Positions 35,983 to 48,177 of a DNA stretch of 64,000 nucleotides are shown here, piece by piece (the stretch's first letter is position 1; each line of letters begins with the position of its first letter). The stretch comes from Ancylostoma caninum (taxonomy: Eukaryota > Nematoda > Chromadorea > Rhabditida > Ancylostomatidae). Both the position numbers and the translations under genes were made by a program. The stretch covers positions 186,001 to 250,000 of the forward strand of contig JBAJFG010000572.1 of assembly GCA_037903475.1 (NCBI GenBank). Reading direction: 5' to 3'. Under the pieces are notes generated by a model. That model made no database searches. It was not told the origin of the DNA and was given only the letters and a program-made list of their open reading frames with translations.

Positions 35983-36815
35983 TGCCTTTAAGGGCTGGGC
36001 ATACGATTTAACTAGCAAACATCACAAAAGCTGCCGTAGTCATTCCACACGCATTCACTTTCAAAAGTAATCCGTGTATGTGCGGCCGATCTTGTCCACA
36101 TCTCACCAGGAATCGGGTGGCGACCAAATCGCTTGCCAGCGGGGCCTGGGCATACTCATTCTTGTGAGTCTTCAGCGATTTTCCTAATTTCTCATGCTGA
36201 GAGGTTCAATCGCGTCGCTACGACTAGACGTTGCGACGCAAATGAATTGCTCAGGCTTTTTCGTCTTTTTCTTAGAACTTCCTATTATTTCTATTCATTT
36301 GTGTGGGTTTTCCACTATTGCAGGCTTCTCGCTCGAGATTCGATGAGAAAGTCTCTGAATCCTTTCTTTTTTCTAAGTAGTATGCTCTTAGTTTGTTCCC
36401 AAACTGCAGTATTTTAGCGTGATTTCTTGTCCTTTCTCCATAACCAAGTTCGCATTCCTTCGATTTGTGGATGTTTTACCAGAATTTCAAAAAATCACAC
36501 AGTAATTATGCTCAATAGGTCAAACAGAGAGTTAGGGCCAGTTCGAAACGCTAAACTATTTCGAAACCAATTAGAGGCCGCTGCGATTCCGACGTGCAAA
36601 GCTTTTCACCACAGCCTATTAACGCCAGGCAAAAGAACCAAGTGCAAGTGAAAATTAAATATCGAAATTTTAGTGGGACGAGCCCAGTGAGTGGATCAAT
36701 GCCATCGCCAATCATTCAATGAAATATGCCCTAGCACGCAATCCAATCGCACATGCAAAACCTAGTCGCGGCGATCAAATCGCGTCGCTCGAAGTATACC
36801 CAGGCTTTAGGCTAA
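35983..36815. mobile_element. TIR element of about 830 bp
   Basis: GCCTTTAAGGGCTGGGCATA at the left is inverted at the right as TATACCCAGGCTTTAGGC. A further internal copy of the terminus (GGCCTGGGCATAC) is near 36145, with GCGACCAAATCGCTTG, related to GCGATCAAATCGCGTC near 36773. No transposase seen. Confidence 0.6.
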
Positions 36816-38554
36816 ACATGAATGGCCGACTTCGAAAATTGCTTCGAAGCTCGTTGCAGCTTCGACTGAACTTCTCTCCCGGCCAACTCTAACTCCCACA
36901 AAAAGCTTTCCCGGCAATGAGCGCAGAACTGAGTCCTAGCGAGCCTTGCTGCTCTTCGACATTCGATCATTTTTCGCGGCGTCCAAGAACGCTCCCAGGA
37001 AGGTAGCGGTCGACCAGAAATGGGCATGCTTAGTCGGAGCGATTCGTTTCAGTCACTGTAACATGTAAGCGAAAAAAATACCACGATATATCATAAGTAT
37101 TGCAGGAAAAATTTGACCACTCTAGACGTACAGGAGGCTTATAAGCTTCCCAGGAGCGTTCATGAGTCCCGCCACTGGAGTTCGCAACTCATTTGGCGGT
37201 AGAGACGAAGTGTGGATAAAGCAAGTGTGGATAAAACAAGGACAACAACAGTGTCATTCAATTTGTATTCGGATTTGGGAACAGGGACAAATTTTAGATC
37301 GTGGGGGAACTCCGGACGAAATAGGGATACAAATAAACTGAAAACTATTGGCTTCGAGAATTAGGGTCCTGAAAACTTTTTCAAGAACTCTAGTTAAATG
37401 TAAAGTGAGCTGAAGTGTTCTCTTCTTAACATATTTTCAGTTTCACAAAAACCAATAGCTGAGTAGACGAGGAGGGAGAAGCCTGGCCATAAGAGGCCGA
37501 ACGAGTAGCGAAGAATGTTTGATGTCGAGAAGGTCGTTGTGTTCGATGTTACACAGCGAACATACAACTAATGCCGCACAACACCACCTGCAGATCAGGT
37601 TCAGTATGACACGCCACGGCCGCTACAGGCGGTGGTTGGAGACCAAAATCCGACCAAACTAAGGTTGGATTCGAATATCAATCCTAGCTGGGGCCCGCAA
37701 CATTAGATTTAGGTCACATCGCCTGGATCGGATCTGAATCTGAGTAAATACGGAAACGTCTAATGTAAGAAAGGAGAAATTCTAAAAATTCCGCATTAAT
37801 GCATTTTTGAGGATGCACTTCCGAGGCACTGGGCTCGCAAGGACATTGAGCAGTTCGATAGATGCACGGTACTAACACCCTAACACCCCACGACACGTAC
37901 GCATTTGTGGATTACTGCTAGAGTGCAAACGCCCTTACTATACCATCAGTATTGCTGAGAAGCGAAAGGAAGGGTAGGGGTGGGGGAGCACATATTAGCA
38001 GCTTTCTAGTTTGATGTCCTATGCAGGAGATGCCTGTAGAAACAGGAAACATCTAAGACAGTGCCAACCAAATCTTTGCACAAAACGCTTCTGATGAAGG
38101 AGAGAGTGCTATTATGACACATTGACACAAAAGTTGGTTTGCTCAACTCAAATATAGTGGAATTATGGGCCCTGATTCCCAAAAATCTCATCTTGCTGCA
38201 ACTGTATTTAATGGAAACGGATTTTGTACGTGTTTGAGATGGGACACTAAATTCGTATTGCAAGATTTATTTCATTTTCGAATAACGGATCAGATTATAC
38301 AGTGTTATCTACAAATTCTTCTCTTACACGTTCACTGACTTGGAAAAAAGCATGAATTATCACCTCAACCTCTTGTTTTCCAAAATCTGCAGTTGCATAA
38401 TCTGCAGTTGCATATTCTGGCAGGTCGTCGTCTGTAACAATTTTCAGCTGCAAAGCGCTCTCGCTTCCATGAAGTTCTATCATGATCACTTACCTACTGA
38501 GAAATAGAACTGGACACATCCAGAAGTCAAGACGAGAGAGGAAATGAACACGTC
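36816..38554. other. No gene recognised
   Basis: A - strand frame at 38489-38295 (64 codons) contains a small internal duplication, TADYATAD, from a repeated GCAGTTGCAT unit. Otherwise only short frames. Confidence 0.45.
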
Positions 38555-38770
38555 CCAGGGTATACTGGTTGTGTCCACTAACGTCCACGGATGACCCTAC
38601 CAGCACTCCGAACTCTTCAATATGTCTAACATGAGTTCATTATTACAGGTGCCGGATGTGTCCACTAAAGTTTGACGAGGCCACGCCCTCTTCAACTAAT
38701 CGATTTGTCATCCAGGAGCCTTGGTGGAGTCATACGTTGTAGAAGGTAGACACAACTAGCATACCCCCAG
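38555..38770. mobile_element. MITE with CAGGGTATACTGGTTGTG ends
   Basis: CAGGGTATACTGGTTGTGTC at the left is matched in inverted order by GACACAACTAGCATACCCCC plus AG at the right. The interior repeats GTGTCCACTAA. About 215 bp. Confidence 0.7.
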
Positions 38771-39344
38771 ATGTGTTCACTTTGTGAGCCAGATATGTTA
38801 CACCGAAGTTTGTGAGTAGTGAGTATTGGCGGTATGGTGTGTCGCAGTTTTCTTGTGGGTTATTCAGCTCAAGAAAGATCTGAGTTTATTGCCTTTTTTC
38901 ACTGATGTCAAACTTGTTATATGACACCATCATTCTTTCATTAACCAATCAGTTCTGAACCAAATGTACTGTGTGAAGGTTCTGATGCGTACTTATGTGT
39001 TCACCTAACAAGGAAAGTGCACGAAATTAGACTGGTAGTCCGAGACGAGACCTTTGCGGTCAGAGAGCCTGGAATTTTGAGCTTCTCTAGACCATTAAGC
39101 AGATTGTTGATTGTAACATCATGTTGGATAGGCCTTCTAACCGTATAGGTCTCGTCAGCTTGGCCCGAAGTTAGTAAGTGTCACCCAAAAAAGTTGAAAG
39201 TTTATGTTCAAAAGTGGAAGGTGATCACCTGTTACCGTCTACGATCTCCGCCCATCATCGTTGAGTTAGAAAAATGAACCACCTAGCTGATAATAGCGAG
39301 ATTGCGGGGTTGTGCAATGCAATAGTGATAACGTTTACCTATTT

Positions 39345-40137
39345 GGCCCGTATGTATGAACATCCCCGCAGGGGAGGGGATGTGCTGTAAAGCATTGCAG
39401 CGATCCCCAGCGGGGTTCGCGCACATCCCCTCCCTCGATCCCCGCATGCATGAAGCGAGGGGATCCCCTGACGGGAGGGGATGTACATCCCCTACGAAGA
39501 GTAGGGGTTCGAGAGGGGATCACGCTCAGCAATCAACTGTTTCTTTTCAGAAATTCTCTATTTTTTCGGGAATTGCAAACTTTTCTACGGCTCTTAATCC
39601 AACTTCAATTTTTTTCAACTGTTCATGTGCTTCATCTATTTTCCAGTGTCTACCTATTTCCTCTCTGGTTATCTCTTGCACTTTTGTTCGTTATAACCAA
39701 ACTTCATAACTTAAACCTAACTTCATGATTTGAACTTTACAACCAGTGCATTCCGTCTTGAGTGGTATTTTTGTACAGTGTTTCGATGCTGAGGCCAAGG
39801 ATTTTGTTGTCCGAGGAAGGAATGAGACGGAAGTGACGGAGTAGAGTCACCACCATCGCTAACCATGAAGTATATCACGGAAATGCTTGAAAATGTGGGA
39901 AAGATGAACTCTCATGCTTTAAAAATCAAACTATCCCTGCCTCAGCCGCATTTTTACACGCTGTTTCGATGCAAAGGACGTGATTGCACGCGCAAGCAGC
40001 ACGCGCAAGGGATGCATCCCCTCCCCTCGAAAAGTTTCATGCATAGCAGGGAGCCCCGCTGGGGAGGGGAGTGGATCGCTCCCCAGGGGATGCGCATCCC
40101 CTCCCCTCCCCAGCGGGGATGTTCATGCATACGGGCC
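39345..40137. mobile_element. TIR element packed with AGGGGATG motifs
   Basis: GGCCCGTATGTATGAACATC at the left pairs with GATGTTCATGCATACGGGCC at the right. The subterminal 170 bp on the left and about 130 bp on the right are made of AGGGGATG/CATCCCCT copies in both orientations plus CCCCGC and GCATGCATGAA. The central 450 bp (39535-39990) lacks the motif and codes for nothing I recognise. Confidence 0.75.
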
Positions 40138-41090
40138 TTTGAAGCTGGGTCAGTCTGCATTTTGTTTACCATAGAACTGAGGAGCGGTGGCTCACATCGA
40201 ATTCCTCTCGGAGCCAATTTATGTTTGGGTGGTGAGATAGTCTTGCGGAGCCTACGTCTAACCCACCACATAACGTCAATCTCGACTTCGAACTCATCAT
40301 GATTCACTCATCTCTTGGTGAGTTCGGAACACTCTGCTCCCCCTGTCCTGCTGTTGAGACGGCAAATGAACAGCATCGTGCTCAGCAGTATCCTTCTAAT
40401 TTGAATGGACACTTCCTGATTTGACACCCTGGACAACCCTTCAAACCGCGACCTCACTGACACTGCCGTATTTGTGACCGTGATGGGTGGGATATTCTTC
40501 ACAGTTATGAACCATCAGTCTGGCTGTCCGGCTCACGCCGGACTTCCAGACTTTCCCTAATGCTCGCTTCGCTCGCACGACTTCATGAGATTTTAGTCTT
40601 TTTATACTCACAGCCACGCCATATTTTCGCTATAATGTGTTCCTCATCCTTTCCATTGCTTTCCCTCATGAAAAACCAGTCTTATCAAAAGGGATTGACG
40701 CCGTTTCTCAGGGCAATTTTATCTCTTGCTCATCTGAAATAGCTATTTGTGACTATATATAAAAGATTCAACCTCTAATGACTACGGGAAATGGTCTACC
40801 ATTCTTTGTTTGTTATAACTGGTGAAATGATAAGAGCAGGTTTGAACATATAAAAGAGGAGGGCGCGGTGTGTTCATAAACAAATGAGGAGGGAAAAACG
40901 CTGGAGACGATGTGAAATGGAGGGAGTCACACGGATGTCATACTACCCGCTCCTGAGGCCTGACATTTAGTGTTTTACGATCGATGTTAAGCGCCAGGGA
41001 ACCGATCGAGCTAAGAGAGACCCATCTCATGGCATTTTATCAATAGCGAACACGGGCGTATGCTTCCTCCATCGGTCGTCATATTTTCAG
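40138..41090. other. No gene recognised
   Basis: Short frames only. A small inverted phrase (GGCTGTCCGGCTCACGCCGG) lies near 40520. Nothing else of note. Confidence 0.5.
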
Positions 41091-41192
41091 GCGTTTCTCA
41101 CTTTTTGACGCCGGAGCACCCTTATCACATCTTTGAAAGGCGTTCCCCCACTTTTGAACGCCGGCGCACCCTTACCACCGCTGTTGACCCGT
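41091..41192. repeat. Tandem duplication of a roughly 59-bp unit
   Basis: GGCGTTTCTCACTTTTTGAC-GCCGGAGCACCCTTATCAC is followed directly by GGCGTTCCCCCACTTTTGAA-CGCCGGCGCACCCTTACCAC. Each unit begins GGCGTT and includes AACGCC or GACGCC, so each can form a short hairpin. Confidence 0.7.
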
Positions 41193-41629
41193 TGCTCTGC
41201 ACCTCTCCATCAGAGCTTCACCTCATTCTTTGAATCTCATCACACCCGTCTTCTCCTCTTTTAAATGATCTCGTAATCACCATCACTGAGCAACCACAGA
41301 ATTTCGTTACACACTGACACACACACGTGACACACAGACTAAGCGCTTTATTATAAGTCATGATAATTTATGGTGCGGAGTTTTCGAGACTTAAATAGGG
41401 CAAATAGAACCGTTCACAGTGGATTATCGATCCCATCTCGAGTGTACGGCGGGTCCTCCATATGCGAAAATCTCAGAGTAGTGAAAAAAAAACTATGTGT
41501 TGCACGACGTTCTCACCAACTTGACGAAAATTGGCCTGGGAAACTGTGAAGCTTTCCTGAAGAGCGAGAAGCTAAGAAGCACATGATCACCACTTCAGGC
41601 AGCGGCTTATTCTATTAGGTTGTTACATA
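41193..41629. other. No gene recognised
   Basis: Short frames, with a CACACTGACACACACACGTGA stretch near 41310. Nothing further. Confidence 0.45.
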
Positions 41630-41800
41630 AGTTTCCGCTGTTTTGAAATTTTTGACATAAAAGTTTTGTAAAAAAAATAACTAATGACAGGTAACAGTTG
41701 AAGTATGCATGACAACAGTCGCTAGATTTTCGCCGTTTTTACAGCAAGAGCTCGACTCGGCTGGTCCAGAAATCCGTGGACTACGAGGCGAAGAATTGAG
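41630..41800 (+). mobile_element. Mariner-like terminus, truncated
   Basis: TTAGGTTGTTACATAAGTTT followed by CCGCTGTTTTGAAATTTTTG has the form of a mariner TIR. No matching inverted end was found downstream, so it is probably a solo or truncated end. Confidence 0.5.
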
Positions 41801-42510
41801 TTGGGCAGTGCTGGAAATCACTGACTTTGGCAAATCGGTTCTCGCTCAATAGACAATCTTGTGATCTGATAATCGGCGTATGGTTAGAGCTAGATCTACG
41901 CTACCCTAGACGGCATTCCCGGCTTCGCTTTGGTGTTTTACTTCCCAGGCTATTTCACACTGATGAGGGGATTTGCTACTGCCGATAAATTCATTTAAGA
42001 TGCTCCTCGTTTTGGTGGTCAGCATGTTGAGGGACCCGAATGGCCCTCTTTTCAATCGATCTCTTAGCGAAAAATGGAATAATGAAGGTATTTTGATAAT
42101 AACTTCATAGAAAATGCATGCCATATTTGTATTCAACTTCTTTGAGAACCCCCAGTGAATGCGGTCTTATCCATTTCTAAGAAGAAATGTAAAAAGTCAA
42201 AAATCCAAATAGAAACCCGAAAAACAAAACTAATAACATGATATCTCCACGCTTAGTGGTTGTCATATTTGTGTTTTTCTGTTCAGCGCATTCGAAAACC
42301 CCAGCAGTCCCCACCAATCCCTCACCAAAGATTTTGAGAAATCGATAGAATCAATAAATCAATACCGTCCTCGGCATGTTGAAGAACCCTAGTAGACATG
42401 TCCTCACCGACCCTTGAACGAAAATAGTTGAAAATCGATATAATCGATAAGCTAATCGATAGTCCTATGTGTAAAGTAACCTATGACCTCCGCCGGCCCC
42501 GATAGGACCT
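41801..42510. other. No gene recognised
   Basis: Short frames. GAAAATCGATATAATCGATA and related ATCGATA repeats occur near 42340-42470. Confidence 0.45.
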
Positions 42511-42800
42511 GTATTATACATTGGAATATTCGACGATTTTTGGAATATTCGAATTTTTGAATAATTCGAAAAATAGAAAATTTGAAATATTCGAATTCTA
42601 AATAGTTCGAATATGGGGCTTTTTGCAATATTCGAACATTTGAAGAATTCGAATAAGGTGCTTTCAAAAAATGCGAATGAACGAATTATTCGAATGTAGG
42701 GCTTTTTCGGCTACCCGAATGAATGAATCATTCGAATAACCGGCTTTTTGAAATCAGTGAATGAATGAATAATTCGAATCGAATGTTCGGTCCAATGCCA
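42511..42800. mobile_element. TTCGAATA-rich element, third occurrence
   Basis: The ends TATACATTGGAATATTCGA and TTCGGTCCAATGCC resemble the TACATTGGTATTCGAA termini of the satellite-flanked element. The interior has many GAATATTCGA and GAATTATTCG words at irregular spacing, so it is a decayed or non-tandem relative. Confidence 0.6.
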
Positions 42801-42837
42801 TTTCAATCATAGTTTTTAAATTTTTCGTTCCTGGCCG

Positions 42838-43412
42838 CAACTATCAACCACAGAATTGTAAAAGGTGACTCGGGCTGGCATTCTTTAGAAATTCTAGCCT
42901 GGACCCCACCTCAGGGGTTATTCGATGCGCTGATCGTGAAAGTCGCACTAATTTTCTAACCCAATCACGTTTCGCGCTAAGGTGAGGTGAGATCACAGTA
43001 AGAAACAGAGAAAATATGAATTCTGGCGAGGAAATGGTAGTGCGATCAGACACTTTCCCGCTTTTCTGCTCAGAAAATCCCGGAAATTTTCTCACTAATT
43101 GATGAAAGGGTTAATGAATGTGATAAACACAAGAATCGTAGCCACTTTGTACTGTAACACTACTTATGCTAGTCACGCTACAGCATCTAGCACTGGTAAT
43201 ACTTTGATTTCCTTGTTGAAGATTGCATTTTATTTCACACTCCTACATTGTTCCAACTGTACACTTACGAAAACGGCACTGGGATAGAAAATAAGTGCGA
43301 TTTTCGTGATCAGTGCATCGAATAACCCCGTAAAGAGAGGTCCACGCTATATTTTCTAAAGAATACAAGTCCGATCCTGAGTCACCTTTTATAATGCTGT
43401 CTATCAACCTTT
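42838..43412. mobile_element. Foldback element with about 120-bp arms
   Basis: The left arm 42841-42962 includes AAAAGGTGACTCGGG, ATTCTTTAGAAAT and GGGGTTATTCGATGCGCTGA. The right arm 43265-43410 includes their inverted counterparts, TCAGTGCATCGAATAACCCC, ATTTTCTAAAGAAT and GAGTCACCTTTT. No transposase. Confidence 0.7.
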
Positions 43413-43477
43413 GTTACTCGAACCTGCAAAGATCGGCCTCAGGATATGTCAGGGTCTCGTCAGGCGATTTGCGGGGA

Positions 43478-43552
43478 GGCCGTTGGCGGCAAGGGAGCGT
43501 ATCCCTCCAGGATATGTATCCCCAAGGCACGGGAGCCTCTTTATCCTCCGCC
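43478..43552. repeat. 75-bp direct repeat, copy 1
   Basis: GGCCGTTGGCGGCAAGGGAG ... TTTATCCTCCGCC is identical to 44383-44457. It contains short inverted pieces (GGAGCGTATCCCTCC). The pair brackets the 43667-44269 motif-array element. Confidence 0.9.
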
Positions 43553-43666
43553 CCTATTTATGTAGTTTGCGCATAATATAGTTTTATCATCGTATTGTAC
43601 TATCTTTTTATCACCTAAATATCATTTAATTTCGTTCACTCCATTCACTGCAATGATTCCCTCCTC

Positions 43667-44269
43667 TGATGTTCATTGACGATACATTTGGCGAGGTTTG
43701 TTTGGCAACCTCGAAAACGAGCTTGCCATCTAGCTAGGCAAACAAAGCCCGCCAAATGTATTGCCAAACAAGAAGTCCCGTAAAATATATCGCCATGCAA
43801 ACCCCGTCAAATGTATCGCCACGCAAACCTCGCCAAATGTACCGTCAAACAAGAGGATTATCAACCGCGCAAAAATTCGATATCATCAGGAATCGTACCA
43901 TGATATCAATCTTAGGAGTCCACTGCCTTACCAGCTGAGCTATCCGGATCGACACCGCCGATGGTTGAGTCTCCAGCTAAGAATGAAATGAACGCCTTAT
44001 CAGAACACCCGTAAAATGTGTCGTCACGCAAACCTTGCCATTTGTATCGTCAAACAAACCTCGTCAAATGTATCGTCAGCAGATTCTCTTGCCAAATGTA
44101 TCGCCAAACACCCGTAAAATGTATCGTCAACAGATTCTCTTGCCAAATGTATCGTCAAACAGGCTCTTCACTCATTCTCCCGTAAATCATATTGCCAAAC
44201 AAAATTTTATCCCGTAAATCATATCGTCAAACACATTCTCTTGCCAAATGTATCGTCAATGAACATCAG
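43667..44269. mobile_element. TIR element made of a CAAATGTATCGTCAAACA motif array
   Basis: TGATGTTCATTGACGATACA at the left is inverted at the right (TGTATCGTCAATGAACATCA). Inside are about 14 copies of (GC)CAAATGTATCGTCAAACA and variants (GCCACGCAAACC, CCGTAAATCATATCG), mostly on one strand, spaced about 25-35 bp. A tRNA-like segment (about 43868-43990) interrupts the array. No gene. Confidence 0.75.
43890..43960 (-). pseudogene. tRNA-like segment, degenerate (Arg-CCU-like anticodon loop)
   Basis: On the - strand the A-box region reads TAGCTCAGCTGGTAAGGC, followed by an anticodon-loop-like CTCCTAA (CCT anticodon) and a B-box-like GGTACGATTCC. The acceptor and T stems do not pair properly, so it is not a functional tRNA. 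It may be a tRNA-derived fragment or a short interspersed element. Confidence 0.5.
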
Positions 44270-44382
44270 AGTCTTCCCAAATTTTTATCTCAATCATTGC
44301 TATAACTTCATGCCGAAGAGAGCACAGACAGTAGCAGGGTGGTGAGAGAGAAGAGAGGGTAGGACGAGAGAGCTGTGGGCGT

Positions 44383-44457
44383 GGCCGTTGGCGGCAAGGG
44401 AGCGTATCCCTCCAGGATATGTATCCCCAAGGCACGGGAGCCTCTTTATCCTCCGCC
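44383..44457. repeat. 75-bp direct repeat, copy 2
   Basis: Identical to 43478-43552, same orientation, about 830 bp between the copies. Confidence 0.9.
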
Positions 44458-45017
44458 GAATTGCTGGGAGTCGCAACGAGCCTTTGAGCTATGACCTTGT
44501 TAGTGGATACCTATTGCTCTCTATAATAGCCATCATGTCATCATTATTCAATTGTCAACTGTTCCCAAGCCGAATAAACGAATATTTCGAATTTGCCACT
44601 TCTCAGACAGTCAGGGCGCAGCACTAAATGGTCAGTGTCGGTTGGGGAGTACTAAGTCCAGTCGGATTCCGAAATGGGCTACTAAGTACCTACACACTAG
44701 GGTTCTTTTAGGAAAAGCAGATGGCACTAAAAAGTGACTTAAATAAGCGTTAGTGAGACGACGAATGATGTTTCAGCAAGAAATGCGTACCATTTAGCGA
44801 AGACAGCCTAAATCATCTCAAATTCAAGCTAAAATTCTCGAAAAACCGATCTCAGTACGGAACTGTTTGATCCCGCTAAAACTCGTTGAAACTTGTTATA
44901 GGACCTGCCAGATACAAGAAATTGTCATTGGAGCGTGGTTTTTTTCTCTCAAACCCGGAACTTTCCCAGGAAATTTTTCTTGTTTGAGGAAGTGTTCCGA
45001 TACGCTGTCAACTCAAA
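44458..45017. other. No gene recognised
   Basis: Short frames only. Confidence 0.5.
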
Positions 45018-45234
45018 GAAATGCGCCTAGGTGATACCAACTCTCCCCCAAAGTGTCATTTTTCGTTTTTGAGAAACCGTTTTCGTTTTTGAAAAAAAAC
45101 CGTCATTAGTGGTCAAAAAATGGTCAAAAACCACTTTTTGACTATCAATGACGGTTTTTCTCAAAAACGAAGACGGTTTCTCGAAAATGAAAGGTGCCAC
45201 TTTGGAGGGATACTCGTTGGTATAGTGCGCATTT
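45018..45234. mobile_element. MITE with AAATGCGC ends and a TTTTTGA-rich interior
   Basis: AAATGCGCCTAGGTGATACC and the following CCAAAGTG are inverted at the right (CACTTTGGAGGG, GGTATAGTGCGCATTT). The arms pair almost to the centre (GACGGTTTTTCTCAAAAACG). About 217 bp. Confidence 0.75.
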
Positions 45235-46130
45235 ACAGCCAAAATTCCAACATGATACGTCTCCTATAGGTTGAGCAACATCTGATTATCACTGGAGCTC
45301 ACCAAAGTGCAGGGTAGGGATGGAGTAAATGGTTGAACAACGGTGGTCTTCAGCCACGAGTTTGATGATCCTCCAGAAGTGCCTTTCTGAAATCTGTTTG
45401 TGCTTAACATCAGTAGACGGTTAGCGGTTGGCTACGCCCCGGACATTGGTGCTAAGCCCCCTGAATCTGCAGGACGCTACTAAGTCCTGGTGGTCAATGA
45501 CCACCTGGTGCTGCGCCCTGCAGACAGTGGATTGAACGAATTGTTCGAATATTAGCTTTCTCTAGGTGCCCGAACAAACGAATTATTCGAATAACTCTAA
45601 CTATGAACAATCAGAATGAATGAATAGTTCGAATATCCCCATTCTTTGAAAAGCCGAATGAATGAATTATTCGGATATTCGAACATTCGAAAATTTCGTC
45701 GAATATATTCGATTCGGTCATATGTATAACCTGTACGCGAAATTTGGTTCGGTTCATGCTCTGCGATTCCTATTCGGGACATACAAACACACAAACTTTC
45801 ACTGTTATGTATATGCGCAATCAAAAATTTCTCTGCGAGCTCTTCCCCTCTCCGGAAAGCTCGACTAACAAAATTAAGGCGCCCACCACAGTGTGGCAAA
45901 ATGGTGGGATTTCCACAGAACACTTGGAACTTGCCATAAAATACTACGATTGATGTCCTCAAATGGTTGGTGTTCCCAGACAAAGTGTGTGCCTTCGACA
46001 AGGGAATCAAGTCATGCAAATACGACTGCGCTCAGTTACAGTGAGATGCTGAATTTAGGTGGTCACTAATTTTTTAGCTGGAAGAGGAAACCGCAAGTTA
46101 ACCGAACACCACTTGAATGCTGGTTTTAGA
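45235..46130. repeat. Intergenic, with a small TTCGAATA-type patch
   Basis: GAATTATTCGAATAAC, GAATGAATGAATAGTTCG and similar words occur at 45535-45720, a fourth and smallest occurrence of this sequence type. The rest shows no gene. Confidence 0.5.
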
Positions 46131-46229
46131 GGATCATCATCTTCATTTTTCAGACATAGTTTCTGAGTTCTGAAAACCAATCGTAGCTGGACGCGAGCAA
46201 ACAGTAAGCCATATGCAAAATATTAGGAA

Positions 46230-46970
46230 AAGGTGACCACACCAGAAAAAGTGAATGAAACCGTTGACAAGATTTTAACAGATAGAATACAAATGCGTGA
46301 TAAATGAGGGAGCGCGTAGCCATTATTAGCCATCAATTCTTATTTTAACCGACGAACTAATTTTGGAAAAACGTTTTCAAAAACGAGTGCCGCGTCTGCT
46401 CAATCCCGAACAAAAGCGTTGTTCACAATTAAAATCAGAAAATTATTTTCAACGGTTAAATTGGGTTTCAGATAGAAACTGTGATCCATGTTCAAGATTA
46501 GATTAAGCGCTGCACTGTGGGCGCAAAAGAAAAATGAAAACTCTTTTTGGACGCAATGAATGGATTCTGAAGAAGAAAGTACCGTTCACTGAGTGGAATG
46601 GTGACGGCATTTGTTTTTAGGCATAGCAAGGGATTGATGAAAAGGCCATTGCAACTGAATATTAACCGAAATTTTTGGAAATGTTAACTGAGGCAACTCA
46701 AGCGCACGCGCTGATTTGAACAGGAGAAAGGAATTGTCCATCCATGTCAGAATGCTGTGGCTCATGAAAAACTTGTACTAGTTAAGTACCAAATACCACC
46801 TCATTCAAGATATTTCGTTGGCTTACAAGTGCCTGTTTCTGCCTTGGAATTTTAACGTCTTCCCGTCTAGGACAAGATTCCGATAAAGAGACGAGTTAGT
46901 AGTGTCCAGTTATACGTTATCCAGTTATTGTGGGTACTTCAGAAAAATTCATTCTAGATGGAGAATGAAA
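46230..46970 (+). pseudogene. Decayed mariner transposase
   Basis: A + strand stretch around 46385-46470 resembles the mariner sequence that follows the helix-turn-helix region, with an RVPRLLNPEQKR block and then a WVSD-like block near 46465. Earlier sequence at about 46235-46310 fits the TPEKV...ILTDR region. Frameshifts and stops interrupt it throughout. No TIRs were located, so the limits are approximate. Confidence 0.55.
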
Positions 46971-48177
46971 AATTAAAAACAGACCGAACCACATTTGTTG
47001 AGCTTTGAGGGGACTTAGTTATGAAATAACATTGATTGCATAAGACTTGTTTCGTTTTCATTTTCATTCCGGAAACTTTTCAAACCACCCTCGTACCTCA
47101 GCTAGCATGTAGACATGATCAACGACTTGGAGTGTTTTTTTTCTCACCAGGGGGGCTTATCATCACTTTTATTTTGCAACTATGTACTTTGTCAAAAAAA
47201 AGACTGATTTGTGCCCATTTTGAGTGGGAGTTCTTTATCACCTCCATCTCTTTATTAGTGTCAAACGAGACTCGGAAAGCATGTCTATGACTAATTAATT
47301 TGTCTTGAGGTGTTGTCAGATGATTAATCACGCCCTAATTCTCCAATTGCAGAAATTCTTCCTTCCTAGGGATATGCTAGAAGCAAAGTTGGTCGTTTTC
47401 CGTAGTGCTAGGTCACTTTCGCAAGCACCACCCAATAACTGATGAAGTCAAGCTCGACTAAAGGAAAATTCCAACCAAATAGAAAACGAATAAGAAGGGT
47501 TGATTTTGACAGCAGTGTTAGTGCAAGGATCGATCCGAATCTTTCCTCCTTCCTTTCTTTTTTTTTTCTTTTTTCCAGGCAATGTCCTAGGTTACGCAGA
47601 ACATTGGGTCTCCACAAGCTTCCCGATGCTCAATAGGAAAATTCCAATTAAGAGGGAATACTCCACTTGAATAGACGAAAAGTCTTGGAGGCTTTTCGCA
47701 GGCGAAGGGGACATTCTCTAGCGCTTTTTTTTCACTGAAACAAGCAGCAAATTTCGTGCCAACACTTGAGGTCCTAAGCAAGGAATAGTGGGTGAAGTCA
47801 GGCAAATCGCCAAGAATAATGATCAAGTTAAAAGCAAAGTTAGAAGAGGCACTTTAGCGAAACCACAAAAAAACCAAAAAACGCCTACGGCCGAGTGGCG
47901 GACCATAATTCGAGGTGTGATTTTGTAGCGGGCGAGCAGCTGGCCGCAAACTGCTTCAAAGTTTTAGAAAATCTTCTCTTCACCGACTGCTCAATTCGAA
48001 GTTGAAAAGGTCTCTTCAAATTGCTGCTTTGAAAGATGACGATGGTACTACGGATGATGCAAAAGTTTTTGTTCAATGAAAAGGTACCGTTCGATGAACT
48101 CGATTACAAACTGGAATCATTGATCTGCATCCAGAATGATCAGTGGATAAAAAATTTTATATCAGGCAGATCCTTAA
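46971..48177. other. No gene recognised
   Basis: Short frames. GGAAAATTCCAA occurs at 47461 and GGAAAATTCCAATT at 47636, a weak direct repeat. Nothing else. Confidence 0.45.

Noticed and set aside
39356..40307. Frames of 92-145 codons across the AGGGGATG element
   Set aside because: They follow the repeated GC-rich motif and occur on both strands; no domain is seen.
43667..44269. CRISPR-like array
   Set aside because: The repeats vary in sequence, the spacing is irregular, the ends are inverted repeats and the genome is animal, so it is a transposon motif array.
47882..47930. tRNA-Ser-like word (GCCGAGTGGCGG)
   Set aside because: No B box or acceptor pairing follows, so a tRNA call is not supported.
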